Positions 16,297 through 25,100 of a stretch of DNA of 64,000 bases are shown one piece after another. Within the stretch, counting starts at the first letter, position 1. Each line of letters opens with the position of its first letter. The stretch lies in the NCBI RefSeq assembly GCF_009696065.1, contig NZ_VUMS01000009.1:1-64000 (forward strand), written 5' to 3'. The translations under genes and the position numbers were made by a program. The notes beneath the pieces were generated by a model. The model was not told where the DNA came from, did no database searches, and saw only the letters and a list, made by a program, of their open reading frames with translations. This DNA is from Oliverpabstia intestinalis. Its GTDB lineage: Bacteria > Bacillota > Clostridia > Lachnospirales > Lachnospiraceae.

Positions 16297-16371
16297 TCAT
16301 TGAGGATTGTGATAGTATGAAGTACGGAACAATCCGGTATCAAAGGGGTCAAAATACCTTTTGCCCCCAAC
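16297..16371 (-). repeat. GGATTGCTCCG-family dispersed repeat, inverted copy
   Basis: On the minus strand it closely matches 24483-24556 for about 50 nt: the GGGGCAAAA/TTTTGCCCC hairpin, TTTGATACCGGATTG, then TCCGTACTT and a GCAATCCTC-like end. It sits between the YitT and PAP2 genes. It may double as a bidirectional terminator, because the hairpin is followed by A/T-rich DNA. Confidence 0.65.
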
Positions 16372-16407
16372 ATCATATCATTATTATAAACAGAAAGTGA
16401 AAAAAAT

Positions 16408-16974
16408 ATGGATGGAAACATTCTTTTGTGGATACAGGATCACTTCCGCTGGGAGGGCATGAACTGGTTCTGGAAAGGAATCACATCCCTGGGAAACGGT
16501 GGATGGTTCTGGATCGTATTATGTATCCTGATGGTTGTACTTGCCAAAATCTCCGGAGAAAAATGTTCAATAAAAAATGAAAACTGTTTCCGGGCAGTAA
16601 TCGGAAGAGCCGGCTGGTATGGTCTGTTGTCGATGGGAGCCGGTGCACTGATCACCAATGTGTGTCTGAAAAATCTGGTAGCACGTCCCCGCCCCTATGA
16701 AGTGGTAGAGGGACTGGTGCCGCTGATCGGCAAACCGACGGATTATTCATTCCCGTCGGGACATACCTGTGCATCGTTTGCCTGTGCGCTGGTGTTGTAC
16801 CGGATTCTACCGAAAAAATACGGTGTACCTGCAGTGATCCTGGCATCACTGATCGCATTTTCACGCCTGTATGTGGGTGTGCATTATCCAACCGATGTGC
16901 TGGGAGGCATGTTTGTCGGAATCTTTTCTTCCTGTCTGGTTCTGTGGATCGGAAAGAAGAGGACGAAGAAATAA
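16408..16974 (+). CDS. PAP2-family membrane phosphatase
   Basis: A 188-residue protein with about five membrane helices. The three-part phosphatase signature is complete: KNLVARPRP, then FPSGHT, then SRLYVGVHYPTD, giving the catalytic His pair and Arg. It resembles undecaprenyl-pyrophosphate or phosphatidylglycerophosphate phosphatases (BcrC-like); the substrate is not determinable. The ribosome-binding site is weak (GAAAGTG). Confidence 0.87.
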   Translation: MDGNILLWIQDHFRWEGMNWFWKGITSLGNGGWFWIVLCILMVVLAKISGEKCSIKNENCFRAVIGRAGWYGLLSMGAGALITNVCLKNLVARPRPYEVVEGLVPLIGKPTDYSFPSGHTCASFACALVLYRILPKKYGVPAVILASLIAFSRLYVGVHYPTDVLGGMFVGIFSSCLVLWIGKKRTKK

Positions 16975-16996
16975 GAAAATCTTAAAAGAAACGTAA

Positions 16997-17025
16997 TTGT
17001 CTGCCCGTGTGGTGTTCTTTATAAT
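16997..17025 (+). promoter_or_regulatory. Promoter of the C39-like peptidase gene
   Basis: TTGTCT and TATAAT with a 17-bp spacer, about 45 bp before the start codon. Confidence 0.6.
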
Positions 17026-17071
17026 AAGAGAGAAAAGAACGCCATCCGGGCAGAAAGAGGTTTAGAGGGGA

Positions 17072-18121
17072 ATGGGAAAGAAAATATTGAAATTGTTACT
17101 GTATCTGATGGCAGTGGTCGGAGTGCTCATCTGGCTGGACAGTACAGTAGGACTGACGGAAGAAGGGGCATTGATTATTTTTGGCATTGCATTATTGATG
17201 TATTTTGTGATGAAACTGATCGGCTTTTTGACAAAGAGACACAGAATAAGAAGAGAAAGAGCGCGGAAAGCCAGAAGAAAACGTGAGTTGCGGGAAGTAA
17301 ACAATTACAGGGTAAAACAGGAAATATCCGTTGCAGCGACAGCGGCATCACAGGCAAACCATCGGAAACAGCAAAAAATACATAATCAAAGCGGTCATAA
17401 ATTTCATATGACACGGAAAAAAATAGTCTGGACCGTCGGTTTGCTGGTCACATTCTGCATCGTTGTGCTGGCAGGGAAAACCTGGATCCGGCAGCACGAG
17501 CAGATTCCGGAGAGCCTTCTTAACATGGAAGAAAAATATCCGGAGGCTACAGATTTTGTAAAAAATTATCCGAAGCGAAGACACTATCAGACTATAGATA
17601 TTTCATCCGAAGTGGAAACTGCCAGAGAAAACAGTGAGATACCGTATTTTTTGCAGTGGGATGAACGCTGGGGGTATGAAACCTACGGCAGCGATTTCCT
17701 TGCTGTCACCGGCTGCGGTCCAACCTGCCTGTCCATGATCACCTGTGGTCTGACCGGCTCCGAAACATGGAATCCCCTGACCGTAGCTCAGTTTTCAGAA
17801 AAGGAGGGTTATTACGTACCGGGTGAAGGAACCTCCTGGTCGCTGATGACCGAAGGTGCCAACAACCTGGGCCTCACAGCAGAAAACATCCCGGTCACAC
17901 AAGAAAACATCCTTGCCGCCCTGCGGTCCGGCATCCCCCTGATCTGTTCCATGTATCCGGGTGATTTTACCTACACGGGTCACTTTATCGTTCTGACCGG
18001 TATCGATGAAAACGGTGCAATTACCGTTAACGACCCAAACAGCCCCGCCAACACCCAAAAACACTGGTCCATGACCGAAATATTACCACAGATCCGTCAA
18101 AGCTGGGGATACCGTACCTGA
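17072..18121 (+). CDS. Membrane-anchored C39-like cysteine peptidase
   Basis: 349 residues. Two N-terminal hydrophobic segments (about 5-25 and 32-52) are followed by a very basic stretch (KRHRIRRERARKARRKREL) and a third helix (about 114-135), which places the C-terminal domain outside. That domain (about 185-349) has the papain-like C39_2 pattern: Cys in TGCGPTCLSM, His in TGHFIVLTG, and Asp/Asn in VNDPNS. The substrate is unknown; since there is no ABC transporter domain it is not a bacteriocin exporter. The gene ends inside its own terminator. Confidence 0.8.
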   Translation: MGKKILKLLLYLMAVVGVLIWLDSTVGLTEEGALIIFGIALLMYFVMKLIGFLTKRHRIRRERARKARRKRELREVNNYRVKQEISVAATAASQANHRKQQKIHNQSGHKFHMTRKKIVWTVGLLVTFCIVVLAGKTWIRQHEQIPESLLNMEEKYPEATDFVKNYPKRRHYQTIDISSEVETARENSEIPYFLQWDERWGYETYGSDFLAVTGCGPTCLSMITCGLTGSETWNPLTVAQFSEKEGYYVPGEGTSWSLMTEGANNLGLTAENIPVTQENILAALRSGIPLICSMYPGDFTYTGHFIVLTGIDENGAITVNDPNSPANTQKHWSMTEILPQIRQSWGYRT

Positions 18122-18141
18122 ACATACGGTATCCCTTTTTT
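18106..18141 (+). terminator. Intrinsic terminator overlapping the C39 gene end
   Basis: GGGATACCGTA pairs perfectly with TACGGTATCCC, followed by six T. The 5' arm covers the last codons of the gene, whose stop codon is in the loop. Confidence 0.85.
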
Positions 18142-18177
18142 GTATATAAAGATATGAGTGTCAAAAGGTCTTCTGCC

Positions 18178-18275
18178 ACTCATTTGATACTACGGATTGC
18201 TCCGCAGCTTAGCTGTTCCCGCAATCCTCTCAATATTCGCAATTCGCTGATTGACTACGCAAATCGCTACCGCCT
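18178..18275 (+). repeat. GGATTGCTCCG-family dispersed repeat, diverged copy
   Basis: TTTGATACTACGGATTGCTCCG, then CCCGCAATCCTC and ATTCGCAATTCGCT, follow the same order as the copy at 24483-24600, with a small hairpin GGATTGC/GCAATCC. The flanks are more diverged. It fills the gap between the C39 gene and clpB. Confidence 0.55.
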
Positions 18276-18309
18276 CTTTCGCTTCTGTCTGGAAAAAAAA
18301 TAAAAATTA

Positions 18310-18336
18310 TTAGCACTCCCTCTTGACGAGTGCTAA
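18310..18336 (+). promoter_or_regulatory. CIRCE operator (HrcA site) of clpB
   Basis: TTAGCACTC-N9-GAGTGCTAA, the exact consensus for the HrcA heat-shock repressor. It overlaps the -35 box of the clpB promoter, so HrcA binding would block transcription. Confidence 0.95.
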
Positions 18337-18351
18337 AATATGTGTTATATT
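18323..18351 (+). promoter_or_regulatory. clpB promoter
   Basis: TTGACG (inside the CIRCE spacer and right arm) and TATATT, spaced by 17 bp. Confidence 0.75.
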
Positions 18352-18397
18352 GCAACTAGAACAAAGAAAACAATGTGTTCCAAAAGGAGGGACGCTT

Positions 18398-20986
18398 ATG
18401 AATATCAGCAAATTTACGCAAAAATCATTGCAGGCTGTTCAAAATCTGGAAAAGACCGCATATGACTTCGGTAACCAGGAGATCGAGCAGGAACATTTAC
18501 TGTACAATCTGCTTCATCAGGAAGATAGTCTGATCTTAAAGATGATTGAAAAGATGGAAATTAACAAAGAACATTTTCTGGACAACGTGGAAAATGCACT
18601 GAACGCCAGAGTCAAAGTATCCGGCGGACAGCAATATATCGGACAGTATCTGAACAAGGTACTGGTAAGCGGCGAAGACGAAGCCAAAGCCATGGGAGAT
18701 GAATACGTTTCCGTAGAACATCTGTTTCTGGCAATGCTCCGTTATCCGAGCCCGAGTATCAAAAAACTGTTCCAGGAATATGGAATCACAAGAGAACGCT
18801 TTTTACAGGCGCTGAGCACTGTAAGAGGAAACCAGAGAGTTACTTCGGATAATCCGGAAGCAACTTACGATACACTGGAAAAATACGGTCAGGATTTGGT
18901 AGAGCGTGCGAGAAATCAGAAGCTGGATCCGGTCATCGGCCGTGACAGCGAGATTCGAAATGTGATTCGTATTCTTTCCAGAAAGACAAAAAACAATCCG
19001 GTACTGATCGGTGAGCCAGGTGTAGGTAAAACGGCAGCCGTAGAAGGACTGGCACAGCGAATCGTCCGTGGCGATGTACCGGAAGGTCTGAAAGATAAAA
19101 CGATTTTTGCTCTGGATATGGGTGCACTGGTAGCCGGTGCAAAATACCGTGGTGAATTCGAGGAACGTCTGAAAGCCGTTCTGGAAGAAGTCAGAAAGAG
19201 CGAAGGTAAAATCATTCTGTTTATCGATGAACTGCATCTGATCGTCGGAGCAGGAAAAACCGACGGTGCGATGGATGCCGGCAACATGTTAAAACCGATG
19301 CTTGCCCGTGGAGAACTGCACTGTATCGGTGCTACCACACTGGATGAGTATCGCCAGTACATTGAAAAAGATGCCGCATTGGAACGTCGTTTCCAACCGG
19401 TAATGGTAGATGAACCTTCTGTAGAAGATACCATATCCATCCTTCGTGGACTGAAAGAGCGGTATGAGGTATACCATGGAGTAAAGATTACCGATGGTGC
19501 CCTCGTTGCAGCAGCTACACTTTCCAACCGTTATATCTCCGACCGATTCCTGCCGGATAAGGCTATCGATCTGGTAGATGAAGCCTGTGCACTGATCAAG
19601 ACCGAACTGGATTCTCTTCCGGCAGAACTGGATGAGCAGCAACGTAAGATCATGCAGATGGAGATTGAGGAAGCAGCACTGAAAAAAGAGACCGACAAGC
19701 TAAGTCAGGAACGTCTGGCAGATCTGCAAAAAGAACTGGCAGAATATAAAGATGCATTTTCCGTACAGAAAGCACAGTGGGAGAATGAGAAACATTCTGT
19801 AGAGAAACTTTCCACATTGCGTGAACAGATTGAAGATCTGAATCGTCAGATCCAGGTGGCACAGCAGCAGTATGATCTGAATAAAGCAGCGGAACTGCAG
19901 TACGGCGAACTGCCGAAACTCCAAAAACAGTTGGAGATTGAAGAAGAGAAAGTGAAAAACGAGGATCTTTCTCTGGTACATGAGAGTGTTACCGATGAAG
20001 AAATTGCGAGAATTATTTCCCGTTGGACCGGTATCCCGGTGGCGAAACTGACCGAGGGAGAAAAAACGAAGATTCTAGGTCTTGAAGATGTCCTTCATAA
20101 ACGTGTGATCGGACAGGATGAAGCGGTAACGAAAGTGACCGATGCGATCATCCGTTCTAAAGCCGGTATCAAAGATCCTACAAAACCGATCGGATCATTC
20201 CTGTTTCTTGGACCTACCGGTGTCGGTAAGACAGAACTTGCAAAAACTCTGGCACAGACGTTGTTTGATGATGAGAATAATATGGTGCGAATCGACATGA
20301 GCGAGTATATGGAGAAATATTCTGTATCCCGTCTGATCGGAGCACCTCCGGGATATGTAGGTTATGAAGAAGGAGGTCAGCTGACGGAAGCTGTCAGAAG
20401 AAAACCGTACTCGGTAGTACTGTTTGATGAGATTGAGAAAGCACATCCGGATGTATTTAACGTACTGTTACAGGTACTGGATGATGGCCGGATCACGGAT
20501 TCTCAGGGACGTACCGTTGACTTCAAGAATACGATTCTGATCATGACTTCCAACATCGGTTCTTCCTATCTGCTGGATGGCATTGGGGAAGATGGAAGTA
20601 TCAAACCGGAAGCAGCAGAGATGGTACAGAACGACCTGCGTGGGCATTTCCGACCGGAGTTTCTGAACCGTCTGGATGAGATCATTATGTTCAAACCATT
20701 GACCAAAGACAATATTGGTGGTATCGTAGACCTGTTAATGGCAGAGCTGAACAACCGTCTGGCAGATCAGGAGATTCATATCCGTCTGACAGCTGCGGCA
20801 AAGAACCACATCATCGAAGGTGGGTATGATCCGGTATATGGCGCACGTCCATTGAAACGTTATCTGCAGAAATATGTGGAAACACTGGCTGCAAAGATGA
20901 TTCTTGGTGGAAAAGTCGGTCAGGATGATACAATCGTTCTGGATGTGACGGATGGTGAGTTGACAGCTTCTGTACAGTCTGTATAA
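18398..20986 (+). CDS. clpB: ClpB disaggregase chaperone
   Basis: 862 residues, the normal size. The order is N-terminal repeat domain (1-145), first AAA+ module with Walker [10 protein letters not shown] near 205, coiled-coil M domain (about 405-520) and second AAA+ module with GPTGVGKTE near 605 and MTSNIGS sensor region. The M domain and the absence of a ClpP loop separate it from ClpC. It works with DnaK to dissolve aggregates after stress. The start at 18398 has AAAGGAGG; an upstream in-frame ATG at 18323 is inside the promoter. HrcA control via CIRCE is evident. Confidence 0.96.
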   Translation: MNISKFTQKSLQAVQNLEKTAYDFGNQEIEQEHLLYNLLHQEDSLILKMIEKMEINKEHFLDNVENALNARVKVSGGQQYIGQYLNKVLVSGEDEAKAMGDEYVSVEHLFLAMLRYPSPSIKKLFQEYGITRERFLQALSTVRGNQRVTSDNPEATYDTLEKYGQDLVERARNQKLDPVIGRDSEIRNVIRILSRKTKNNPVLIGEPGVGKTAAVEGLAQRIVRGDVPEGLKDKTIFALDMGALVAGAKYRGEFEERLKAVLEEVRKSEGKIILFIDELHLIVGAGKTDGAMDAGNMLKPMLARGELHCIGATTLDEYRQYIEKDAALERRFQPVMVDEPSVEDTISILRGLKERYEVYHGVKITDGALVAAATLSNRYISDRFLPDKAIDLVDEACALIKTELDSLPAELDEQQRKIMQMEIEEAALKKETDKLSQERLADLQKELAEYKDAFSVQKAQWENEKHSVEKLSTLREQIEDLNRQIQVAQQQYDLNKAAELQYGELPKLQKQLEIEEEKVKNEDLSLVHESVTDEEIARIISRWTGIPVAKLTEGEKTKILGLEDVLHKRVIGQDEAVTKVTDAIIRSKAGIKDPTKPIGSFLFLGPTGVGKTELAKTLAQTLFDDENNMVRIDMSEYMEKYSVSRLIGAPPGYVGYEEGGQLTEAVRRKPYSVVLFDEIEKAHPDVFNVLLQVLDDGRITDSQGRTVDFKNTILIMTSNIGSSYLLDGIGEDGSIKPEAAEMVQNDLRGHFRPEFLNRLDEIIMFKPLTKDNIGGIVDLLMAELNNRLADQEIHIRLTAAAKNHIIEGGYDPVYGARPLKRYLQKYVETLAAKMILGGKVGQDDTIVLDVTDGELTASVQSV

Positions 20987-20998
20987 AGGAGTTTTGAG

Positions 20999-21172
20999 AT
21001 GATACCGAACGATCCGGTGATGTTGCTCAGTTATGTAAATACGCAGCTGAGAGATTATTATTCCAGTCTGGATGCTCTTTGTGAGGATAAGGGTATTGGA
21101 AAAGAAGAACTGGTGGAGAAGATGAAGTCCATTGAGTATGTGTATGAGGTGGATCGAAATCAGTTTGTGTGA
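20999..21172 (+). CDS. DUF4250-type small protein
   Basis: A 57-residue acidic protein beginning MIPNDPVMLLSYVNTQLRDY and ending with DRNQFV, which matches the compact DUF4250 family (MLPNDP..MLLSYINTKLRD pattern) of Clostridia. Its function is unknown. It starts 12 bp after clpB with AAGGAG in front, so it is probably in the heat-shock transcript, and it is followed at once by a terminator. Confidence 0.8.
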   Translation: MIPNDPVMLLSYVNTQLRDYYSSLDALCEDKGIGKEELVEKMKSIEYVYEVDRNQFV

Positions 21173-21178
21173 TAAGGG

Positions 21179-21217
21179 AAGCATTCCTGCAAAAAAAGTA
21201 GGAGTGCTTCTTTTTTT
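21179..21217 (+). terminator. Intrinsic terminator of the clpB operon
   Basis: AAGCATTCCTGC and GTAGGAGTGCTT pair with two G-U positions around an A-rich loop; seven T follow. Confidence 0.8.
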
Positions 21218-21239
21218 GATAAGCCATTTAAACAAAGTA

Positions 21240-21268
21240 TTGACAGAAAGTTAACATAGTGCTAATAT
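21240..21268 (+). promoter_or_regulatory. Promoter of the cobalamin riboswitch transcript
   Basis: TTGACA (21240-21245) and TAATAT (21263-21268) with a 17-bp spacer, about 30 bp before the aptamer. Confidence 0.7.
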
Positions 21269-21295
21269 ACTTCTTGTATAAATTCCATAGTAACA

Positions 21296-21468
21296 TATCA
21301 AGTGCACCTGCGAACATAGTTCGTCGGTGAGAGAGGGAATCAGGTGTGAGTCCTGAGCGATCCGGTCACTGTAATCAGGGAGGAAAGCCCGGTAGGATCC
21401 ATTGTACCGCAAGGTATGAGAAGGAGGGCCGACTGTTGATCTGTAAGTCAGGAAACCTGCTTGTATGT
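21296..21468 (+). promoter_or_regulatory. Cobalamin riboswitch
   Basis: Conserved blocks appear in the right order: AGGGAATCAGGTG, GAGTCCTGAGCGATCCGGTC, ACTGTAATC, AAAGCCCGG, and at the 3' end the B12 box AAGTCAGGAAACCTGCTT. Arms pair across the core. A terminator hairpin follows at 21522-21559, so ligand binding probably ends transcription. No B12 synthesis or transport gene lies downstream before the beta-mannosidase. Confidence 0.88.
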
Positions 21469-21521
21469 CGTAAGGTTAAAACTTCCGAGTAAAGTTTTAC
21501 ATCCTGTTTGTAGTAAAAATG

Positions 21522-21559
21522 AGATGTCAGCTTTCTGTCGGGGAAAAGACATCTTTTTT
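21522..21559 (+). terminator. Terminator of the riboswitch expression platform
   Basis: AGATGTC pairs with GACATCT across a 19-nt loop and six T follow. The stem is short but well placed, about 55 nt after the B12 box. Confidence 0.65.
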
Positions 21560-21778
21560 ATATATTTACAAAAACACGAACTTATGGAATGATCGAAACA
21601 GGAGCGTAGTGTTTCGAGACCTTGACTATTTGAATTTATGCACGATTAAACGACAGGATGAACAGAATCCTGTTTCTGTAGATCTACTGTATCATTTACC
21701 TCCGCAACCAAGTGATATAGATTCCTCTTGGATCTTGTGCAGAAGCAGGATGGTTTCATCCGGTTAGCCTTGAAAATG
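21560..21778. other. Gap after the riboswitch, no gene supported
   Basis: An open frame crosses here (21519-21767, 82 codons), but its ATG lies inside the riboswitch terminator, it has no ribosome-binding site and its product resembles nothing I know. The stretch may be the eroded remains of the gene once controlled by the riboswitch. Confidence 0.45.
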
Positions 21779-21803
21779 GAAGCCTGAAAAGGCTTCTTTT
21801 TTT
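21779..21803 (+). terminator. Intrinsic terminator before the beta-mannosidase gene
   Basis: GAAGCC-TGAAAA-GGCTTC followed by seven T, a compact perfect hairpin. It insulates the beta-mannosidase from the riboswitch. Confidence 0.85.
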
Positions 21804-21861
21804 GTGCTTTTCATGTGAAAAATCTGCAACATATGGCTGCATAGAAAAATAACTTTTGCAA

Positions 21862-21890
21862 TTGAAAGCACCGGAACTTCATGGTACACT
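21862..21890 (+). promoter_or_regulatory. Promoter of the beta-mannosidase gene
   Basis: TTGAAA and TACACT with a 17-bp spacer, about 55 bp before the start codon. Confidence 0.55.
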
Positions 21891-21946
21891 GAGATAGTAA
21901 AGTAACTGTAAAAACAGCTACGGAAAACAAAAATGGAGGCAATAAA

Positions 21947-24478
21947 ATGGAGGGTTTTACAACGAAAAAACAGCAGTTTGCAACGGTATGGAAGATGCAT
22001 ACTGCAGGCGATGCACAGTGGTATCCGGCGCAGGTTCCGGGAACTGTGTATACAGATCTGTTAAGAAACGGACAGATGGAAGATCCGTTCTGGAAGGACA
22101 ATGAATACAGAGCACTGGATCTGATGGAAAAAGATTATGAGTATGAGACCGTGTTTGAGGGAACCGAAGCACAGGAAGGCGAGAGACAGTGGCTTCGCTT
22201 TGAAGGTTTGGATACGATCTGTGATATCTATCTGAATGAAGAAAAAATCGGTAATACATATAACATGCACAGAACCTGGGAGTTTGATGTAACAGGAAAG
22301 GTGAAAGCAGGAGAAAATATCCTGCGTGTGTATTTCCATTCTCCGCTGGAGTATATTAAAGAAGCTTACGAAAAACAGCCGACACACGGAAGTGAAGATG
22401 CGATGGATGGCTTTGTGCATATCCGCAAAGCACACTGCATGTTCGGATGGGACTGGGGTGCTCATCTGCCGGATGCGGGAATCTTTCGTCCGGTATATCT
22501 GCTGACGATGACCGAAGGCAGAATAGACAGCGTGTATATCCGTCAGGAACACGAAGAGGGAAAAGTAACCCTGCATTTTGATGTGAGCAGAAACCCGAAA
22601 GAGGATCTCAGAAAAGAGATCCCGGTGGGAAAAGAGGCAGATGGCTATACCTATGAAGTAACTGTGACAGCACCGGATGGTACAAAGATCATTGCAAAAG
22701 ATACCCCGGAGGATCTGGTGATCGAACAGCCGAAGCTCTGGTGGCCAAACGGTGTGGGCGAACAGCCATTATATGAAGTGAACGTAACGCTGGCAAAAGA
22801 CGGACAGCCGGTGGACAGATGGACAAGAAAGATTGGTCTTCGCACGATGACGATGGATATTCATCCGGATGAGTGGGGCGAGAGTTTTGCTCATCAGGTG
22901 AACGGAAAGGATATCTTTGCCATGGGTGCAGACTATATCCCGGAAGATCATCTCCTGGGGCGTGTGACACCGGAAACTACAAGAAAACTGTTGGAACAGT
23001 GTAAGGCAGCCAACTTTAACGCAGTCCGCGTATGGGGCGGCGGTTACTATCCGGAAGACTGGTTCTATGATCTGTGTGATGAACTGGGACTGATGGTATG
23101 GCAGGACTTTATGTTTGCATGTGCAGTCTATGATTTGACACCGGACTTTGAGGCGAATATCCGGGAAGAATTTATTGATAATGTAAAAAGATTACGTCAT
23201 CACGCATCCCTGGGACTGTGGTGTGGTAACAATGAGATGGAAATGTTTGTAAAACAGGGCGAGTGGGTAACCAAACCGAGCGAGGTGCGCGATTATCTCT
23301 TCATGTACGAGCGCGTGATTCCGGAGATTCTAAAAAAATACGATCCGGAAACCTTCTACTGGCCTGCAAGTCCGTCTTCCGGCGGATGCTTCGATGATCC
23401 GTCAGATCCGAACCGTGGAGATGTGCATTACTGGGATGTATGGCATGGAAACAAGCCGTTCTCGGATTACCGGAATTACTATTTCCGCTATGCAAGTGAA
23501 TTTGGATTCCAGTCCTTCCCGTCTTTTGAGACAATCAAAACTTTTACCGATGATCCGGCAGACTGGAACATTTTCTCTTATGTTATGGAAAAACATCAGA
23601 GAAATGCAGGCGCAAACGGAAAAATCCTGAATTATCTACAGCAGACATTCCGCTATCCAACCGAATTTACCACGTTATTATATGCTTCCCAGATGTTGCA
23701 GGCAGAAGCTATCAAGTACGGGGTGGAACATTTCCGAAGAAACAGGGGCAGATGTATGGGTGCGATCTACTGGCAGTTAAATGACTGCTGGCCGGTAGCT
23801 TCCTGGGCATCGGTAGATTATGAGGGAAGATGGAAAGCCCTGCATTATTATGCAAAACGGTTCTTTGCACCGGTGATGGTATCCTGTGAAGAACAGAACT
23901 GGATGACTGCGGAAGCGAATATGAACCGTGAACATTTTGTATATGAAAAATCTATCCGCCTGAATGTGACCAACGAGACCCTGGAAGATAAGAAAGTTCT
24001 GGTAAAATGGGCACTTCGAAACGCCGATGCATCTGTTGTGAAAGCAGAGGAGCGAGAAGTAACGGTGCCGGCACTTTCCAGTGTATGGCTGGATAAAGAA
24101 GAATACCCGGATGTGGATGTATTCGGCCAGTATGTAAGCTATGAGGCATGGGAGGGTGATACCTGCATCTCTGAGGGCAGCGTGATCTTCTCTTATCCGA
24201 AGTACTTCCATTATCTGGATCCGCAGCTGTCATATCGGATCGAGGGAGACGAGATCGTAGTCAGCGCGAAAGCCTACGCGAAAGGCGTGGAGATCCTGAA
24301 TCTGTCCGAAGATCTGATCCTGTCGGACAACTATTTTGATATGAGTGCGGGAGAAAAGAGGGTAAAGATTCTTGGCAAAGCATCAAGAAAAGTGGAAGCC
24401 CCTGCAGACTGGGAGAACCAGGTAAAAGAGCAGCTTGCGGACGGTCTGAAACTGCGAAGCGTTTACGATATTCGGTAA
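21947..24478 (+). CDS. GH2 beta-mannosidase
   Basis: 843 residues, cytoplasmic. The N-terminal jelly-roll (1-180, with the conserved FGWDWG turn), an immunoglobulin-like domain and the TIM barrel (about 290-620) are in the family order. The acid/base Glu is in WCGNNEME (about 429) and the nucleophile Glu in SEFGFQSF (about 518), the pattern of beta-mannosidases rather than beta-galactosidases. It trims mannose from the non-reducing end of beta-mannosides. With the alpha-galactosidases at both ends of the window it fits galactomannan or N-glycan use (inference). A GGAGG site precedes the ATG. Confidence 0.9.
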   Translation: MEGFTTKKQQFATVWKMHTAGDAQWYPAQVPGTVYTDLLRNGQMEDPFWKDNEYRALDLMEKDYEYETVFEGTEAQEGERQWLRFEGLDTICDIYLNEEKIGNTYNMHRTWEFDVTGKVKAGENILRVYFHSPLEYIKEAYEKQPTHGSEDAMDGFVHIRKAHCMFGWDWGAHLPDAGIFRPVYLLTMTEGRIDSVYIRQEHEEGKVTLHFDVSRNPKEDLRKEIPVGKEADGYTYEVTVTAPDGTKIIAKDTPEDLVIEQPKLWWPNGVGEQPLYEVNVTLAKDGQPVDRWTRKIGLRTMTMDIHPDEWGESFAHQVNGKDIFAMGADYIPEDHLLGRVTPETTRKLLEQCKAANFNAVRVWGGGYYPEDWFYDLCDELGLMVWQDFMFACAVYDLTPDFEANIREEFIDNVKRLRHHASLGLWCGNNEMEMFVKQGEWVTKPSEVRDYLFMYERVIPEILKKYDPETFYWPASPSSGGCFDDPSDPNRGDVHYWDVWHGNKPFSDYRNYYFRYASEFGFQSFPSFETIKTFTDDPADWNIFSYVMEKHQRNAGANGKILNYLQQTFRYPTEFTTLLYASQMLQAEAIKYGVEHFRRNRGRCMGAIYWQLNDCWPVASWASVDYEGRWKALHYYAKRFFAPVMVSCEEQNWMTAEANMNREHFVYEKSIRLNVTNETLEDKKVLVKWALRNADASVVKAEEREVTVPALSSVWLDKEEYPDVDVFGQYVSYEAWEGDTCISEGSVIFSYPKYFHYLDPQLSYRIEGDEIVVSAKAYAKGVEILNLSEDLILSDNYFDMSAGEKRVKILGKASRKVEAPADWENQVKEQLADGLKLRSVYDIR

Positions 24479-24482
24479 AAGA

Positions 24483-24600
24483 TGTTGGGGCAAAAAGCAT
24501 TTTGCCCCTTTGATACCGGATTGCTCCGTACTTTGTACTCCCGCAATCCTCAAAAACATTCGTAATCCGCTCATTTTTCTTCGGAAAATGGCTACTTACT
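24483..24600 (+). repeat. GGATTGCTCCG-family dispersed repeat
   Basis: Starts 4 bp after the beta-mannosidase stop with the hairpin GGGGCAAAA-AGCA-TTTTGCCCC, continues TTTGATACCGGATTGCTCCG, CCCGCAATCCTC, CATTCGTAATCCGCTC. Its first part matches the inverted copy at 16297-16371 closely and the diverged copy at 18178-18275 more loosely. Confidence 0.65.
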
Positions 24601-24611
24601 CATGTTTTGGC

Positions 24612-24674
24612 GGATCCCAAGTTCATAAATCTTCGTGCAAGCAAGCTTGCGTCAGATTTCCGAACTTTTGATCC
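24612..24674. repeat. 63-bp imperfect palindrome
   Basis: GGATCCCAAGTTC faces GAACTTTTGATCC, and an inner stem AAATCT..GCAAGC faces GCTTGC..AGATTT. It follows the dispersed repeat and precedes the valS promoter. No T run follows, so it is not a simple terminator. Confidence 0.55.
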
Positions 24675-24691
24675 TGGTATCAACAAAAACC

Positions 24692-24720
24692 TTGACAAAA
24701 GAAAAAAAGCCTACTATAGT
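24692..24720 (+). promoter_or_regulatory. valS promoter
   Basis: TTGACA-N17-TATAGT, about 60 bp before the first conserved T-box stem. Confidence 0.75.
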
Positions 24721-24769
24721 AATGTCAGCCGAAACTGTTTCAAAAACAGGAAGAGGTACAGAGAAAAAG

Positions 24770-25073
24770 GTAGTGACAAAGAGGAGTAGATATTGTACCC
24801 CGTAAAGAGAGGGAACTTCGTGGCTGTGAGAGATCCCCGGCAGACAATATCGAAGGTAGCTTTGGAACCGGAAGACTGAACGTTTTTGATTGTAACTGTG
24901 AAGATGCTGAACAGTTACCGTTTTCAGACAGAAAATCAGTAAGCTTTCACGGCTGATCCCCGTTATCGGATAATGAGATGTATGGAACGCTTGTTGTTTC
25001 ATATAAGCAAGGTGGTAACGCGAGACATTCGCCCTTCACACAGATGAGAACATCTGAGTGGAGGGCGTTTCTA
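24770..25073 (+). promoter_or_regulatory. T-box leader of valS
   Basis: Stem I features are present (AGAGAGGGAACTT, GTGGCTGTGAGAG), a plausible GUA valine specifier lies at 24856-24858 in GAAGGTAGC, stem III is GTAACTGT/ACAGTTAC (24892-24918), and the T-box sequence reads AAGGTGGTAACGCG (25008-25021). The terminator CGCCCTTCAC../..GTGGAGGGCG (25029-25073) with a short T run competes with the T-box pairing. Uncharged tRNA-Val should allow read-through into valS. Confidence 0.87.
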
Positions 25074-25100
25074 ATCTTCAAAAAGACAAAGGAGACAACC

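Noticed and set aside
21519-21767. 82-codon open frame after the cobalamin riboswitch
   Set aside because: Its ATG is inside the terminator hairpin, it has no ribosome-binding site and the product looks random.
24892-24918. GTAACTGT..ACAGTTAC resembling the MITE ends
   Set aside because: It is the stem III hairpin of the valS T-box; no target duplication and the wrong size.
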